Positions 45,200 through 54,687 are shown, counted from the first letter of the stretch. The stretch is DNA of 64,000 bases from Muriicola sp041358175 (GCF_041358175.1 NZ_JBGKBE010000002.1:248001-312000); one strand, 5' to 3'. The notes: generated by a model not told the origin, from the sequence alone. Numbers and translations are program-made.

Positions 45200-46300
45200 A
45201 TGCCCATTTATATGGATCGCCACGATATTCCCGATGAGATAAAACCGGAACACGTGGCAAAAATGCACCAGGAAGACCTCAAAGTACAGCACCTCTATGG
45301 CTGTAAAGGGATGACCTATTGGTGTGACAGTGAGAGACATACTGCCTTCTGTTTAATTGAAGCTCCGAACAAGGAGGCCATTCAAAAAATGCATAACCAT
45401 GCTCATGGCGAATTTCCACATCAAATCATTGAGGTGGATGCGCATCTCGTCGAATCCTTCCTGGGCAGAATAGAGGATCCCGAAAAAGCGGAAGATCAGG
45501 AGCTCAATATTATTGATGATCCTGCATTTCGAGTCATCATGGTGATAGAAGCGTCTAATTTCCTCAACAGGCTCGAAGGGAAACAGCTTTCAATTTTTAC
45601 TCAGAAATTCCATCAAAGCGCTTCCAAGGCATTCGAAAAGTACGAAGGGAATATTGTAAGGGAAAATGACAAATCCTATCTGGTTTCTTTTAATTCAGTT
45701 TCCAATGCGGTCATTTGTGCACTAAAGATCCAGTCGAAATTTAAATACAGCTATCCCAAAATTGATTCCGAACACAAAAGATTAAAGATCGGACTCTGTC
45801 CCGGCTTGCCCGTCACAGATAAGGAGGGCATTTTCTCGGAAGCCGTTTATCTGGCGACGCAAATGTGTGAGTTGATGAAAGACGAAATCATCGTAACCGC
45901 CTCTATTAAAGCATTGTATGAGAATGAGAACAGAAATGCTATAATTGACAATGAAGTGATCAGGATCCTCACTCCAAGGGAAGAAAAATTCTTACTTCGA
46001 TTAGTGGAATTCTGCGAATCTACCTGGAACTCCTCTGATTTTAATCTTACCCAAATGAGTAAAAGCCTGGGCAACAGTACTTCCCAGATATATCGTAAAC
46101 TCAAAAAGCTAACCGGAAAAGCCCCCAGTGTTTTTATGCGGGAATACCGACTCCACAAAGCCTTGGAACTAATACATCAACAAAAGGGTAATATCGCTGA
46201 GATCGCCTTTGAAACCGGATTTAACAGTGCCGGGTATTTTACCAAGTGTTTCCATGATAAATATGGTATTCTCCCTTCTAAATATGCCAGATTAGTCTGA
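45200..46300 (+). CDS. DUF4242 / inactive cyclase-like / AraC-type HTH fusion regulator
   Basis: A 366-residue cytoplasmic protein with three parts. Residues 1-85 are a DUF4242 domain (nickel-binding-protein-like; PIYMDRHDIPDEI, HNHAHGEF). Residues about 110-265 have the outline of a cyclase-homology domain (ALKIQSKF, LKIGLCPGLPV, AVYLATQMCELMKDEIIVTASI), but the metal aspartates are gone (VIMVIEASNFL). Residues about 275-366 are an AraC-type DNA-binding domain ending FNSAGYFTKCFHDKYGILPSKYARL. It follows the cyclase gene by 62 bases. It may be the nucleotide-responsive regulator of this locus, which is inference. Confidence 0.8.
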   Translation: MPIYMDRHDIPDEIKPEHVAKMHQEDLKVQHLYGCKGMTYWCDSERHTAFCLIEAPNKEAIQKMHNHAHGEFPHQIIEVDAHLVESFLGRIEDPEKAEDQELNIIDDPAFRVIMVIEASNFLNRLEGKQLSIFTQKFHQSASKAFEKYEGNIVRENDKSYLVSFNSVSNAVICALKIQSKFKYSYPKIDSEHKRLKIGLCPGLPVTDKEGIFSEAVYLATQMCELMKDEIIVTASIKALYENENRNAIIDNEVIRILTPREEKFLLRLVEFCESTWNSSDFNLTQMSKSLGNSTSQIYRKLKKLTGKAPSVFMREYRLHKALELIHQQKGNIAEIAFETGFNSAGYFTKCFHDKYGILPSKYARLV

Positions 46301-46380
46301 ATTTAAAACAAATTTTTCCTGACGATTGATTTGTGCCATTCTTTGAATGAATTTTAGAGGCCTTGGATTTTAGGTTATAG

Positions 46381-46388
46381 TAGCTTTG
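46381..46388 (+). promoter_or_regulatory. Possible -7 box of the FAD oxidoreductase gene
   Basis: TAGCTTTG is a perfect match to TAnnTTTG, 23 bases before the ATG. No convincing -33 element at the usual spacing was seen. Confidence 0.3.
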
Positions 46389-46411
46389 GATAAAACTAAT
46401 CCAACAAAGTT

Positions 46412-47815
46412 ATGACCAAAACAATTAAAGACCTCAGCAAGGAAACTCTTACTGATTTCCAGGCTAAACTAAAGGGAAGGACGGTATTCCCTTCAGATTC
46501 TGAGTATACAGAAACATGTAAGGTATACAACGGGATGATCAAAAAGTCGCCCGGTATGTTTGTTATGTGCGTTGATGTTGCAGACGTCATTGCATCCGTA
46601 AATTTTGCCAGGGAAAATAATATATTACTCGCCATACGAGGTGGGGGCCACAATGGAGGTGGCCTTGGCTTGTGTGATGAAGGAATGGTGATCGACCTAT
46701 CGGGGATTAAATATGTCAGAGTGGATACATCAGATAATACTGTCCGCGTAGGTGGAGGCAACCTCTGGGGGGAAGTAGATCATGCAACACACCCTTTTGG
46801 CCTGGCTATTCCTGCCGGGATCATTTCATCTACCGGGGTAGGCGGACTCACCCTCGGGGGAGGTGTTGGCCATTTATCCCGCAAATACGGCCTTACCATA
46901 GATAACCTTCTTGAAGCAGATATGGTACTGGCTAACGGTTCATTCGTCACTGTAAATGCGGACCAGAACCAGGATCTGTTCTGGGCAATTCGAGGCGGAG
47001 GAGGAAATTTCGGAGTAGTAACCTCTTTTAAATTTCAGGCTCATCCTGTTAAAACGGTTTTCGGGGGTCCCACCTTATGGCCGGTCGAAAAAACTCAGGA
47101 AATTATGGCCTGGTACCATTCCTTTATCGAAGCGGCTCCTGAAGACCTCAATGGGTTTTTTGCCACCATGGTGATTCCCGGTCCTCCTTTTCCGGAATCG
47201 CTACACCTCAAAAAGTTTTGTGGAATTGTCTGGTGCTATACGGGTGATTTGGCAAAAGCAGAAGAAGTGTTTAAACCCATAATGGCCATGAATCCGTTGT
47301 TTCAGCATGTGGGGGAAATGCCTTATCCATCAATTCAGACCATGTTCGATGGGTTACTGCCTTCCGGTTTTCAATGGTATTGGCGAGGCGATTTCTTTAA
47401 CGACCTGAATGAAGACGTCAGTGCCCAGCACTTGAAATTTGGTTCCGAAATTCCAACACCTCTTTCCCAGATGCACTTGTACCCCATTACAGGGGCTGCA
47501 GCCAGGGTAGGTGCTGAAGACACCCCCTGGGCTTATCGGAATGCGAAGTACTCAGGCGTGATTGTCGGCGTAGACCCGGATCCTGCCAACGCAGGGAAAA
47601 TCACACAATGGTGTAAAGACTATTGGGAAGCATTGCATCCCTATTCTTCGGGAGGCGCCTATTCCAATTTTATGATGAATGACGAAGGGCAGGAAAGGGT
47701 AAAGGCCAGTTACAGGCACAATTATGCCCGTTTGCAAAAAATTAAATCAAAATACGATGCGGGAAACCTGTTCAGGGTAAATCAGAATATTGCACCTGAT
47801 ACAGCTACAGCCTGA
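46412..47815 (+). CDS. FAD-linked oxidoreductase, berberine bridge/PCMH type
   Basis: A 467-residue flavoprotein of the vanillyl-alcohol-oxidase fold. The FAD pyrophosphate loop IRGGGHNGGG is at about 70-79; its His is the usual covalent FAD attachment site. The second motif reads GIISSTGVGGLTLGGGVGHL, without the Cys that gives bicovalent FAD. The C-terminal BBE segment YSNFMMNDEGQERVKASYRHNYARL is complete. Substrates in the family are sugars, alcohols or alkaloids; not decidable here. No signal peptide. Confidence 0.88.
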   Translation: MTKTIKDLSKETLTDFQAKLKGRTVFPSDSEYTETCKVYNGMIKKSPGMFVMCVDVADVIASVNFARENNILLAIRGGGHNGGGLGLCDEGMVIDLSGIKYVRVDTSDNTVRVGGGNLWGEVDHATHPFGLAIPAGIISSTGVGGLTLGGGVGHLSRKYGLTIDNLLEADMVLANGSFVTVNADQNQDLFWAIRGGGGNFGVVTSFKFQAHPVKTVFGGPTLWPVEKTQEIMAWYHSFIEAAPEDLNGFFATMVIPGPPFPESLHLKKFCGIVWCYTGDLAKAEEVFKPIMAMNPLFQHVGEMPYPSIQTMFDGLLPSGFQWYWRGDFFNDLNEDVSAQHLKFGSEIPTPLSQMHLYPITGAAARVGAEDTPWAYRNAKYSGVIVGVDPDPANAGKITQWCKDYWEALHPYSSGGAYSNFMMNDEGQERVKASYRHNYARLQKIKSKYDAGNLFRVNQNIAPDTATA

Positions 47816-47852
47816 GTTTTTATAATTATTAAAGTGTTTTGCTAAAATAATC

Positions 47853-50045
47853 CTAAGCCAGGATACTTTCATGACCTGAGTCTTTCACAAACAGGCAGGA
47901 ACTATTGGTTTTGTACACCATTTCCTTTACAAACCGAAAGCTCAGGTTTTCCTCCATTCCAAAGATGTTCAGGTCGGCTGAAGGGGCATTCTCAACAATC
48001 GTTTTAAACTCCCCGACAAAAACTTCAGTTTTGGTCATAGGGAGACGGGCAAGGTTGATCAGGGAGTTGAGGAAGTTCTTTGCGTTCTCCTCCTCCTTTG
48101 GGTTGTTGATGACGGTGATCAATCTGATCTGGGCCTTCCAATTGGTTTTTAATTTATAAGCAATCAAAAGGGAAAGATCCAGATTCCCGATATCCCAGCC
48201 CAGGTTCCAGTTGTCCTGGCGGTCGCTTATCCAGACGTTGATCATATTCCGCTCTCCCAGCAGGGCCGTAGGATGACTCACATAGAGCAGGACCCCGGTC
48301 TCGAGCCGGATGGATTCTTTGATAATGGGCCGCACTTCCTTTTCGTAATCGTCGTGTTCTTGAAGGTTGAGAAAGACCACGTTGGGTTTAAAAAAGGCTC
48401 CTTGCAGGGCCTGACTCGCGTAGTTGATCCCTTTGGTAAACTCTTCTGTATGGATGACCGTCCAGGAGGAGAAAACGCCCTTGGTGCGGAACGATTCAGA
48501 AAGATTGCCTAATTGCCTGGCCAGGGTACTTTTCTCCGAATAAGGTTCAATTCCCAGCAGTTTAATGGAGCCTTTGGGTTTTGCAATATTCCTGAGAAAC
48601 TCGAAGATTCCTTTGGCGCCATTTATATCCCTTACTGGGACCATTAAATTCGGTTTCCAGGCCCGCTGCTGCATTTTTTTCATTCCCCAGGTGTGTTTGG
48701 CAGCCCATTCGGCGAAGGATACAAACAGGCCTGATCTCACATCCTCAAACGGTGTTTCCAGGTTTTGCCGGGATAGATACCAGTACACAACAAATACGAT
48801 CAGTACCGACAGCAGGCTTACCGTAGGGTTGATGATAAACATGGCAAAAACCGAAGAGATGAGTCCGATCCACGGAACCCAGCGGTGTATTTTAAATACA
48901 GGACGATAACTGATCAGCCCCAGATTTTGTTCGATGATTACTACAATATTGATCATGGCATAGGTGATCAAAAAGAAAAGGGTGACAAGGGGGGCGATGG
49001 CATTGATATTTCGCAGCAACATAGTGGCAAAAATCAGGATGCCGGTAATGATCATGGCATTCCTGGGTTGGCCATTGGCACTTTGTCCGGAAATAAATTT
49101 GGAATAGGGCAGTACCTTGTGTTCGCCCATGGCAAATAATATACGGGAAGATCCTACAATGGAGGCAAGGGCAGAAGAAAATGTGGCACCCAGAATTCCC
49201 GCGATAATCAAAGGACCAAAGGCCGCTTTTTCAACAATTACATAGTAATCTGAAATCAGCTCAGCTTCGGTGGCACTTCGTGACAGCCAGTAGGCCAATG
49301 CCATATAGATCACAAAGCTCACCCCAATGGCCCACAGGGTACCCACAGGGATACTTTTTTTTGGGTCTTTTAGTTCTCCGGACATATTGGCTCCCGCCAT
49401 GATTCCTGTGGCTGCAGGGAAAAAGACCGCAAAGACAATCCAAAAATTACTCCCGCTGAAATTATTCTCCACCGAGCCTTTAAATGATCCAAAACGAAGC
49501 ACATCTTCGTTAGCCTGGAACATGGATCCCTCATAGGCTGCCCAGATAATGGAAACAAAGGAAAGTACGATGACGCACATAATAATGTACTGGGTTTTTA
49601 TCGCCAGGTTCGCACTTACATAAGCGATTCCAAATAGTATTCCAAAGACAAGTACGTCAACAAGAAAGGGGTTATGGTCAGGGAAAATTCCCAGCCAACC
49701 TTCTCGAAAACCAAAAATGTACATGGTGACCGCAAGGCCCTGGGAAACATAGCGGGGGATCCCCAGGCTACCCCCAACTTCCAGGCCGAGCGCCTGTGAA
49801 ACGATAGCGTAAGCCCCTCCGGCCCCGATGCGGATATTCGTGGTGATTGCAGACATGGAAAGAGCCGTGCAAAGGGTGATGGCAAAAGAAATTATTATAA
49901 TAAGCCATGCGCCAAGGAGGCCGGCATTACCAATTACCCATCCCAACCTCAAGTACATGATCACCCCGAGAATGGTGAGCAGGGTAGGGGTGAATACACC
50001 TCCGAAAGTGCCAAATTTCTTTAGTCGGGTAGCGTTGGTTTCCAT
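47853..50045 (-). CDS. Cation-chloride cotransporter-like (SLC12/APC) membrane protein
   Basis: A 730-residue transporter. Residues about 12-430 hold some 12 membrane helices, starting FGTFGGVFTPTLLTILGVIMYLRLGW (helix 1), the region that binds ions in SLC12 proteins. The soluble C-terminal domain of about 290 residues (from FVSFAEWAAKH) resembles the universal-stress-like tail of Na-K-Cl cotransporters. Annotation pipelines call this family Na-K-Cl cotransporter, but ion selectivity in bacteria is not known. Single gene. Confidence 0.85.
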   Translation of the reverse strand: METNATRLKKFGTFGGVFTPTLLTILGVIMYLRLGWVIGNAGLLGAWLIIIISFAITLCTALSMSAITTNIRIGAGGAYAIVSQALGLEVGGSLGIPRYVSQGLAVTMYIFGFREGWLGIFPDHNPFLVDVLVFGILFGIAYVSANLAIKTQYIIMCVIVLSFVSIIWAAYEGSMFQANEDVLRFGSFKGSVENNFSGSNFWIVFAVFFPAATGIMAGANMSGELKDPKKSIPVGTLWAIGVSFVIYMALAYWLSRSATEAELISDYYVIVEKAAFGPLIIAGILGATFSSALASIVGSSRILFAMGEHKVLPYSKFISGQSANGQPRNAMIITGILIFATMLLRNINAIAPLVTLFFLITYAMINIVVIIEQNLGLISYRPVFKIHRWVPWIGLISSVFAMFIINPTVSLLSVLIVFVVYWYLSRQNLETPFEDVRSGLFVSFAEWAAKHTWGMKKMQQRAWKPNLMVPVRDINGAKGIFEFLRNIAKPKGSIKLLGIEPYSEKSTLARQLGNLSESFRTKGVFSSWTVIHTEEFTKGINYASQALQGAFFKPNVVFLNLQEHDDYEKEVRPIIKESIRLETGVLLYVSHPTALLGERNMINVWISDRQDNWNLGWDIGNLDLSLLIAYKLKTNWKAQIRLITVINNPKEEENAKNFLNSLINLARLPMTKTEVFVGEFKTIVENAPSADLNIFGMEENLSFRFVKEMVYKTNSSCLFVKDSGHESILA

Positions 50046-50182
50046 GCGTGGTTGGTCTCGATCAGCTTAACAAGTGAAATATAGGCATAATCCTCTATCA
50101 AAGGGAAGGACACAATGATTTTTGTAACAAAAAACCGAATTTTATATCAATTTATTTTAACACAAATACATGGAAAACAAAT

Positions 50183-50190
50183 TACATTTG
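50183..50190 (+). promoter_or_regulatory. -7 promoter box TACATTTG
   Basis: A perfect TAnnTTTG match in the divergent gap, 63 bases before the hypothetical gene at 50254, with a T-rich stretch about 20 bases upstream that could serve as -33. Confidence 0.4.
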
Positions 50191-50253
50191 TCTGCATTTT
50201 AAAACGGTAAATCTCAAAACATATGAAGGCCGCAACAACACCAAAATAGGGTT

Positions 50254-50955
50254 ATGCCAAATAACAAATATACTGTAGAGATACTCCAGTTAAAAACTGT
50301 TCAGGAAATACCCGGGGCCTGGAAGGGAGAACAATTTCGAGGACTTCTGCATCATCTGGAATACGATGGAGTTGAGGAAATTCCGGAAGATGATTTAAAA
50401 GACATGGCCTCTATGGCACTTTCAGATTTTGAAAAGGAAGAAGCTGTGGAAAAAGTACTGGAATTCTGGTTGGGTGATAAACTCAACAAAGGCCAGCGCA
50501 AAAACCTGGCCAACGAGATGCAGGAAGACCCCCTGTGGGTGGAGTACTCAGACCTGTCGTTGCATGAGGAGTTGTTTCACGTGGGTTGTATGTTATACTG
50601 GACCTTTCCCAGAAACTTTCCTTCTCCCGATATTGCAAAAGTGGTCCTGAAAATCTCTTCTTCTCATCCCGATTCTAAGATCAATCTGAATACCCCAAGT
50701 CCCTCCTTTCTTTGCAGGATTTTAAAGGATGGAATGGATGAATTTACCATTATGAACCGACTATTCGATGAGAACCTGGAAGGGAATTCCTTCCCTGAAG
50801 CAGAGCATATCATCTGGCAAATGGAGGCTTCTACATTCGACTCGGGTACAAACGCTGTAACTATTACCCTCTACACTTCATGGAACTGGGTTGAGGACTT
50901 AAAAGGCGCACAGGAATTTGAGTCGGTAGCTTATGCAGACGGACAACTAAATTAA
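50254..50955 (+). CDS. Conserved-looking cytoplasmic protein of unknown function
   Basis: A 233-residue acidic protein without signal peptide or membrane segment. The middle is helical (residues 35-110, with DLKDMASMALSDFEKEEAVEKV) and the end is richer in strands (TFDSGTNAVTITLYTSWNWVED). Single Cys residues at 118 and 155 are far apart. I do not recognise a family. It precedes the GIN-domain gene by 65 bases, which may or may not be one transcript. Confidence 0.6.
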   Translation: MPNNKYTVEILQLKTVQEIPGAWKGEQFRGLLHHLEYDGVEEIPEDDLKDMASMALSDFEKEEAVEKVLEFWLGDKLNKGQRKNLANEMQEDPLWVEYSDLSLHEELFHVGCMLYWTFPRNFPSPDIAKVVLKISSSHPDSKINLNTPSPSFLCRILKDGMDEFTIMNRLFDENLEGNSFPEAEHIIWQMEASTFDSGTNAVTITLYTSWNWVEDLKGAQEFESVAYADGQLN

Positions 50956-51020
50956 AAGTGTTTTCGAATAGAAAGCCCATAGAAAGAACTATCTTATAAA
51001 CTAAATATTATTAAATAATC

Positions 51021-51845
51021 GTGAAAAATTCTATAGCAATTTTATTACTCCTTATGAGTACAGCCCTGATAGCTCAGAAGAAACCAAAGATTCAGGGAAA
51101 TAAGGAAGTCATCCAGGTAAATCGGGAGATACAGGGCACTTTTAATGCGCTGGAAATTGATGACGGACTGGAAGTTAACCTCATTCCGGGGGCAAAAAAT
51201 TCCTTTATCATGGACCTTGACGCCAACCTGGTTGATATTGTCCAGTTTTATGTGGTAGACAGTGTATTAAGGGTTTATACCACCCATAATATCACGAGCA
51301 AAAAGAAATTAGATATCTATCTTAGTGTCAGTTACCTCGAACACCTTATGCTTAAGAATGACGCAAAGGTGATTTCAAAAGATCCTATCAGGGCAGAACG
51401 ATTTTACCTGGTGGGTTATAATTCGAGTAAATTTGAATTGGGCATAGAGGCGGATGATGTTACAGTCACTTTACACAGAAATGCGGGAGGGGAACTCAGT
51501 ATAATTTCAGAGAATACCACCATTATAATGAATGATCGCACAGATATGAAGGCCGACGTACAAACAGAAAATGTGCGGGTAACCGTAAACAACTCTGCAG
51601 ATCTGACGCTCGATGGGGAGGCGGATTATGCTGCATTTAACTTAAAAAAATCGTCAAAACTCGACGCCCGAAAAATGAAGGTAAGCTCAGCAGACCTCTA
51701 TACTTCAAATTCCGCGGATGTTTATGTAAATGCCAGCAAAAACATCGAGGTGTATGCCCAGGGGAGCAGTAATGTTTATGTTTATGGAAATCCAAATGTG
51801 GAAGTCAAAGGGTTTACGGATAAATCGAAGATTATAAAAAGGTAA
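51021..51845 (+). CDS. GIN-domain (DUF2807) exported protein
   Basis: A 274-residue exported protein with signal peptide to about 18 (LIAQ). The rest is a right-handed beta-helix-like repeat of strands (LEIDDGLEVNLIPG, LTLDGEADYAAFNL, IEVYAQGSSNVYVYGNP) typical of the putative auto-transporter adhesin head GIN domain. It starts with GTG at 51021; no ATG lies before the signal peptide. Adhesion or surface role is possible but unproven. Confidence 0.82.
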   Translation: MKNSIAILLLLMSTALIAQKKPKIQGNKEVIQVNREIQGTFNALEIDDGLEVNLIPGAKNSFIMDLDANLVDIVQFYVVDSVLRVYTTHNITSKKKLDIYLSVSYLEHLMLKNDAKVISKDPIRAERFYLVGYNSSKFELGIEADDVTVTLHRNAGGELSIISENTTIIMNDRTDMKADVQTENVRVTVNNSADLTLDGEADYAAFNLKKSSKLDARKMKVSSADLYTSNSADVYVNASKNIEVYAQGSSNVYVYGNPNVEVKGFTDKSKIIKR

Positions 51846-51868
51846 AAGATTTTTGAAAGGAATATACC

Positions 51869-52066
51869 ATGAGATTTAAGACTTTAATTGCCATTGTATT
51901 CGTCACCCTGATTGTGATTTTCTCTGTTCAGAATTCGGAAGTGACTAACGTTAATTTTCTTTTCTGGAAATTGTCCATGTCAAGGGTACTCATCATCCTG
52001 GGCAGTTTTGGGATAGGGGTGCTGGTAGGCATCCTGGTTTCCATTACTAAAAAGATTTCTTTGTAA
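51869..52066 (+). CDS. LapA-domain small membrane protein
   Basis: A 65-residue protein with two membrane helices (about 5-20 and 38-58) and the linking motif VQNSEVTNVNFLFW that marks the LapA/DUF1049 family. In E. coli LapA takes part in lipopolysaccharide assembly control. It sits 23 bases after the GIN gene and 10 bases before the DUF4251 gene. Confidence 0.8.
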   Translation: MRFKTLIAIVFVTLIVIFSVQNSEVTNVNFLFWKLSMSRVLIILGSFGIGVLVGILVSITKKISL

Positions 52067-52076
52067 ATTGCATAAG

Positions 52077-52637
52077 ATGCAGGTTTTGAAATACATATAC
52101 GCTACTATATTAATGATAGCCTTAATATCTGGCTGCGGGTCACTCCCTGATAAGAAGGCTTCAGAAGCATCAGTATTAGCTCTTGATGAACTGGTTGCCG
52201 GAAGGTCTTTTGAAATAGTGTCTACCTGGGCCTTTCCCCTTATGACAAGGGGTATTACCAGTGTGGCGAATTCCGGTTTGTTAATGCCGGGCAGCAATGC
52301 CAACAGGATCGATCTGATTGGCAACTCCAATTATCTCAGGGTAAAGGGCGACAGTGTCTTTGTTTCTTTGCCTTATTTTGGCGAACGGCAGATTGGGGGG
52401 AGGTATGGAGACAGCGATGTAGGGATAAAAGTAGAGGGGATTCCCCAAGAATATCAGATTGAAAAGGACGAGAAAAAGGATTCATATCGAATTGAGTTCA
52501 GGATAAAGGATGAAATAGAATCCCTCCAATTCTTCCTTACGCTCTTTCCCTCCGGCAAGGCCGATATCAACGTAAACAGCACCCACAGGTCCTCTATTCG
52601 CTATAGCGGGACGGCAAAACCACTAGCTGAAGAATAA
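52077..52637 (+). CDS. DUF4251 lipoprotein
   Basis: A 186-residue lipoprotein (ISGC, Cys18 from the ATG at 52077). A TTG at 52068 would add three residues. DUF4251 features are RSFEIVSTWAFPLM, LRVKGDSVFVSLPYFGERQ and VNSTHRSSIRYSGT at the end. A common periplasmic family in Bacteroidota with unknown function. Confidence 0.8.
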   Translation: MQVLKYIYATILMIALISGCGSLPDKKASEASVLALDELVAGRSFEIVSTWAFPLMTRGITSVANSGLLMPGSNANRIDLIGNSNYLRVKGDSVFVSLPYFGERQIGGRYGDSDVGIKVEGIPQEYQIEKDEKKDSYRIEFRIKDEIESLQFFLTLFPSGKADINVNSTHRSSIRYSGTAKPLAEE

Positions 52638-52680
52638 GTCGTGATGATATTTCCGACAAGCAAAAAAATAGTACTATTGT

Positions 52681-52697
52681 AAGCGCAAAAAGCGCTT
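52681..52697 (+). promoter_or_regulatory. Hairpin just upstream of the EamA start codon
   Basis: Perfect stem AAGCGC / GCGCTT with loop AAAAA, ending three bases before the ATG at 52701. It would cover the ribosome-binding region; it could also be a protein-binding dyad. TACTATTG just upstream resembles a -7 box. Confidence 0.35.
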
Positions 52698-52700
52698 GTT

Positions 52701-53618
52701 ATGGAATCTAAAAAGCAGTTCCCTTTAATAATTGCAGCTTTCTTTGCTATCTACGTGATATGGGGCTCAACCTATCTTCTCAACAAAATAGCAGTTTCAG
52801 AACTCCCTCCATTTTTACTGGCCGGGATTCGGTTTTTAACGGCCGGACTCATCATCTTTCTCCTGGCAGCCTTGATGGGGAAGTCACTTAGGATTACCAC
52901 AAAGCAATTGAAGAATACCATCCTGGCCGGCTTTCTTTTCCTCAGTTTTGGAAATGGGGTAGTGGTCTGGGCCTTGAAATACGTGGATAGTAACTTCGCA
53001 GCCCTGGAGATATCGGCACAACCCCTTCTCGTTCTTTTGATGATGTGGCTATTGCAGGGAAAGAAAATTCAGCCCATGTCATTGGTGGGGGTAGTCCTGG
53101 GAATTATAGGGATCTATTTACTGATCAACCAGGATATCGTGATCGAACAGGAAAATGCCTGGCTTGGGATAGGCCTTATATTCCTGGCAATGCTGGCCTG
53201 GGGCTACGGCAGTCTATTTGTACAAGGGGCTGATTTCCCAAAAAACTACTTTGTCAATACCGGGTACCAGATGTTCACAGGAGGGATCATGCTTGGCTTG
53301 ATGAGCCTGGCTTTTGGGGAAAGGTGGAGCAACCCTTTAAGCTGGCAGCCTTCAACCCATTGGGCCATGGTATTGCTGGTGATTTTCGGGAGTATTGTCG
53401 CTTTCACTTCCTTTAATTTTTTACTAAAAAATGTATCCCCTGAAAAGGTGGCTACCAATACCTATGTCAACCCAATTGTGGCTATGATCCTGGGAGCTTA
53501 TTTTCTACAGGAACCCATCACTAAACAGTCGGTAATAGCAGCCCTCATCCTCTTAACAGGCGTTTATTTTATCAACACCAAGAAAAAACTACTTCTGCTC
53601 AGTCGGTTTCGAAAATAA
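52701..53618 (+). CDS. EamA/DMT-superfamily exporter
   Basis: A 305-residue membrane protein with ten predicted helices arranged as two EamA repeats (1-140 and 150-295). The start FFAIYVIWGSTYLLNKIAV, with the WGS motif, and EISAQPLLVLLMMWLLQGK are typical of YedA-like drug/metabolite transporters. Substrate unknown; amino acids or metabolites are the usual guess. Confidence 0.87.
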   Translation: MESKKQFPLIIAAFFAIYVIWGSTYLLNKIAVSELPPFLLAGIRFLTAGLIIFLLAALMGKSLRITTKQLKNTILAGFLFLSFGNGVVVWALKYVDSNFAALEISAQPLLVLLMMWLLQGKKIQPMSLVGVVLGIIGIYLLINQDIVIEQENAWLGIGLIFLAMLAWGYGSLFVQGADFPKNYFVNTGYQMFTGGIMLGLMSLAFGERWSNPLSWQPSTHWAMVLLVIFGSIVAFTSFNFLLKNVSPEKVATNTYVNPIVAMILGAYFLQEPITKQSVIAALILLTGVYFINTKKKLLLLSRFRK

Positions 53619-53700
53619 TTCATCATTCTTCACAAAGTAGCCGTAGATTTTCAAGCATCAGCTATTCAAAATAGTGGTACATTTAGCAAAACGGAATTCC

Positions 53701-54687
53701 ATGAAAGAACTAACAGCGATAGAAATCAATACGCTTGTCAACGGAGAATTGGTAGGGGACTACAGCGGAGCTATAACCGGACTTGAACGCATAGATAAAG
53801 CCGGAGTAGGGGAGTTGACCTTTATTGGGAATCTGAAATTCAGTAGGAAATGGGATACTTCAGACGCAAGTGTCGCTATTGTATATGAGGGTATAAAAAT
53901 CGATCCGGGGGCCGGAAAGGCGTTTATCAAGGTAAAAAATCCCGATCTGGCCATGGCTCAGGTGTTGGAGGTCTATCTGCCCGATACGCCTCATTTTGAA
54001 ACTGAAATACATCCAACAGCTGTCATTGACGAGTCGGCCATCATAGGAAAAGGATGCCGTATAGGCGCAAATACCTATGTAGGGAAAGAAGTGACGCTGG
54101 GGGAGGATGTCACCCTGTATCCCAACGTATCGGTTTTTGACCAGACTACTATAGGAGACCACACTACCGTCTGGTCAGGGACGGTGATCCGGGAACGGAG
54201 CATCATAGGATCGCACTGTATCTTCCATCCCAACGTAAGTATTGGTGCTGATGGCTTTGGCTATCGTCCCAGCGAACGGGGGTTGACCAAGATTCCGCAC
54301 ATTGGTCATGTGGTGATCGGGAACCATGTTGAAATCGGGGCGAATTCCTGTGTAGATCGCGGTAAGTTCAGCGCTACCGTCCTCGGTGACGGCTGTAAAA
54401 TCGATAATCTGGTACAGATTGGTCATAATTCGGTCCTCGGAAGATTTTGTATCATGGCTGGAAACAGCGGCCTGGCCGGTTCTGTAACCTTAGGCGATGG
54501 GGTAGTGATAGGAGGGAGTGCATCCATCAAGGATCATACAACCATACATTCGGGAGCTACGGTAGGCGCAGGATCAGGGGTAATGAATGATGTGGAAGCA
54601 GGGAAAACGGTTGTGGGGTATCCGGCCTGCGATTCCAGGGACATGCTGAAACAATGGGTGGCGCTTCGCAAACTGGCGAAGTCCTGA
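53701..54687 (+). CDS. lpxD: UDP-3-O-acylglucosamine N-acyltransferase LpxD
   Basis: Adds the N-linked acyl chain in lipid A synthesis; 328 residues. An N-terminal uridine-binding domain (about 1-95) is followed by a left-handed beta-helix of hexapeptide repeats, such as IGKGCRIGANTYVGKEVTLG. The catalytic-His stretch IGHNSVLGRFCIMAGNSGLAG is near residue 240. A GTG at 53674 would add nine residues, but the ATG at 53701 matches the family. It is not in an lpx cluster, so it may be a second copy. Confidence 0.88.
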   Translation: MKELTAIEINTLVNGELVGDYSGAITGLERIDKAGVGELTFIGNLKFSRKWDTSDASVAIVYEGIKIDPGAGKAFIKVKNPDLAMAQVLEVYLPDTPHFETEIHPTAVIDESAIIGKGCRIGANTYVGKEVTLGEDVTLYPNVSVFDQTTIGDHTTVWSGTVIRERSIIGSHCIFHPNVSIGADGFGYRPSERGLTKIPHIGHVVIGNHVEIGANSCVDRGKFSATVLGDGCKIDNLVQIGHNSVLGRFCIMAGNSGLAGSVTLGDGVVIGGSASIKDHTTIHSGATVGAGSGVMNDVEAGKTVVGYPACDSRDMLKQWVALRKLAKS

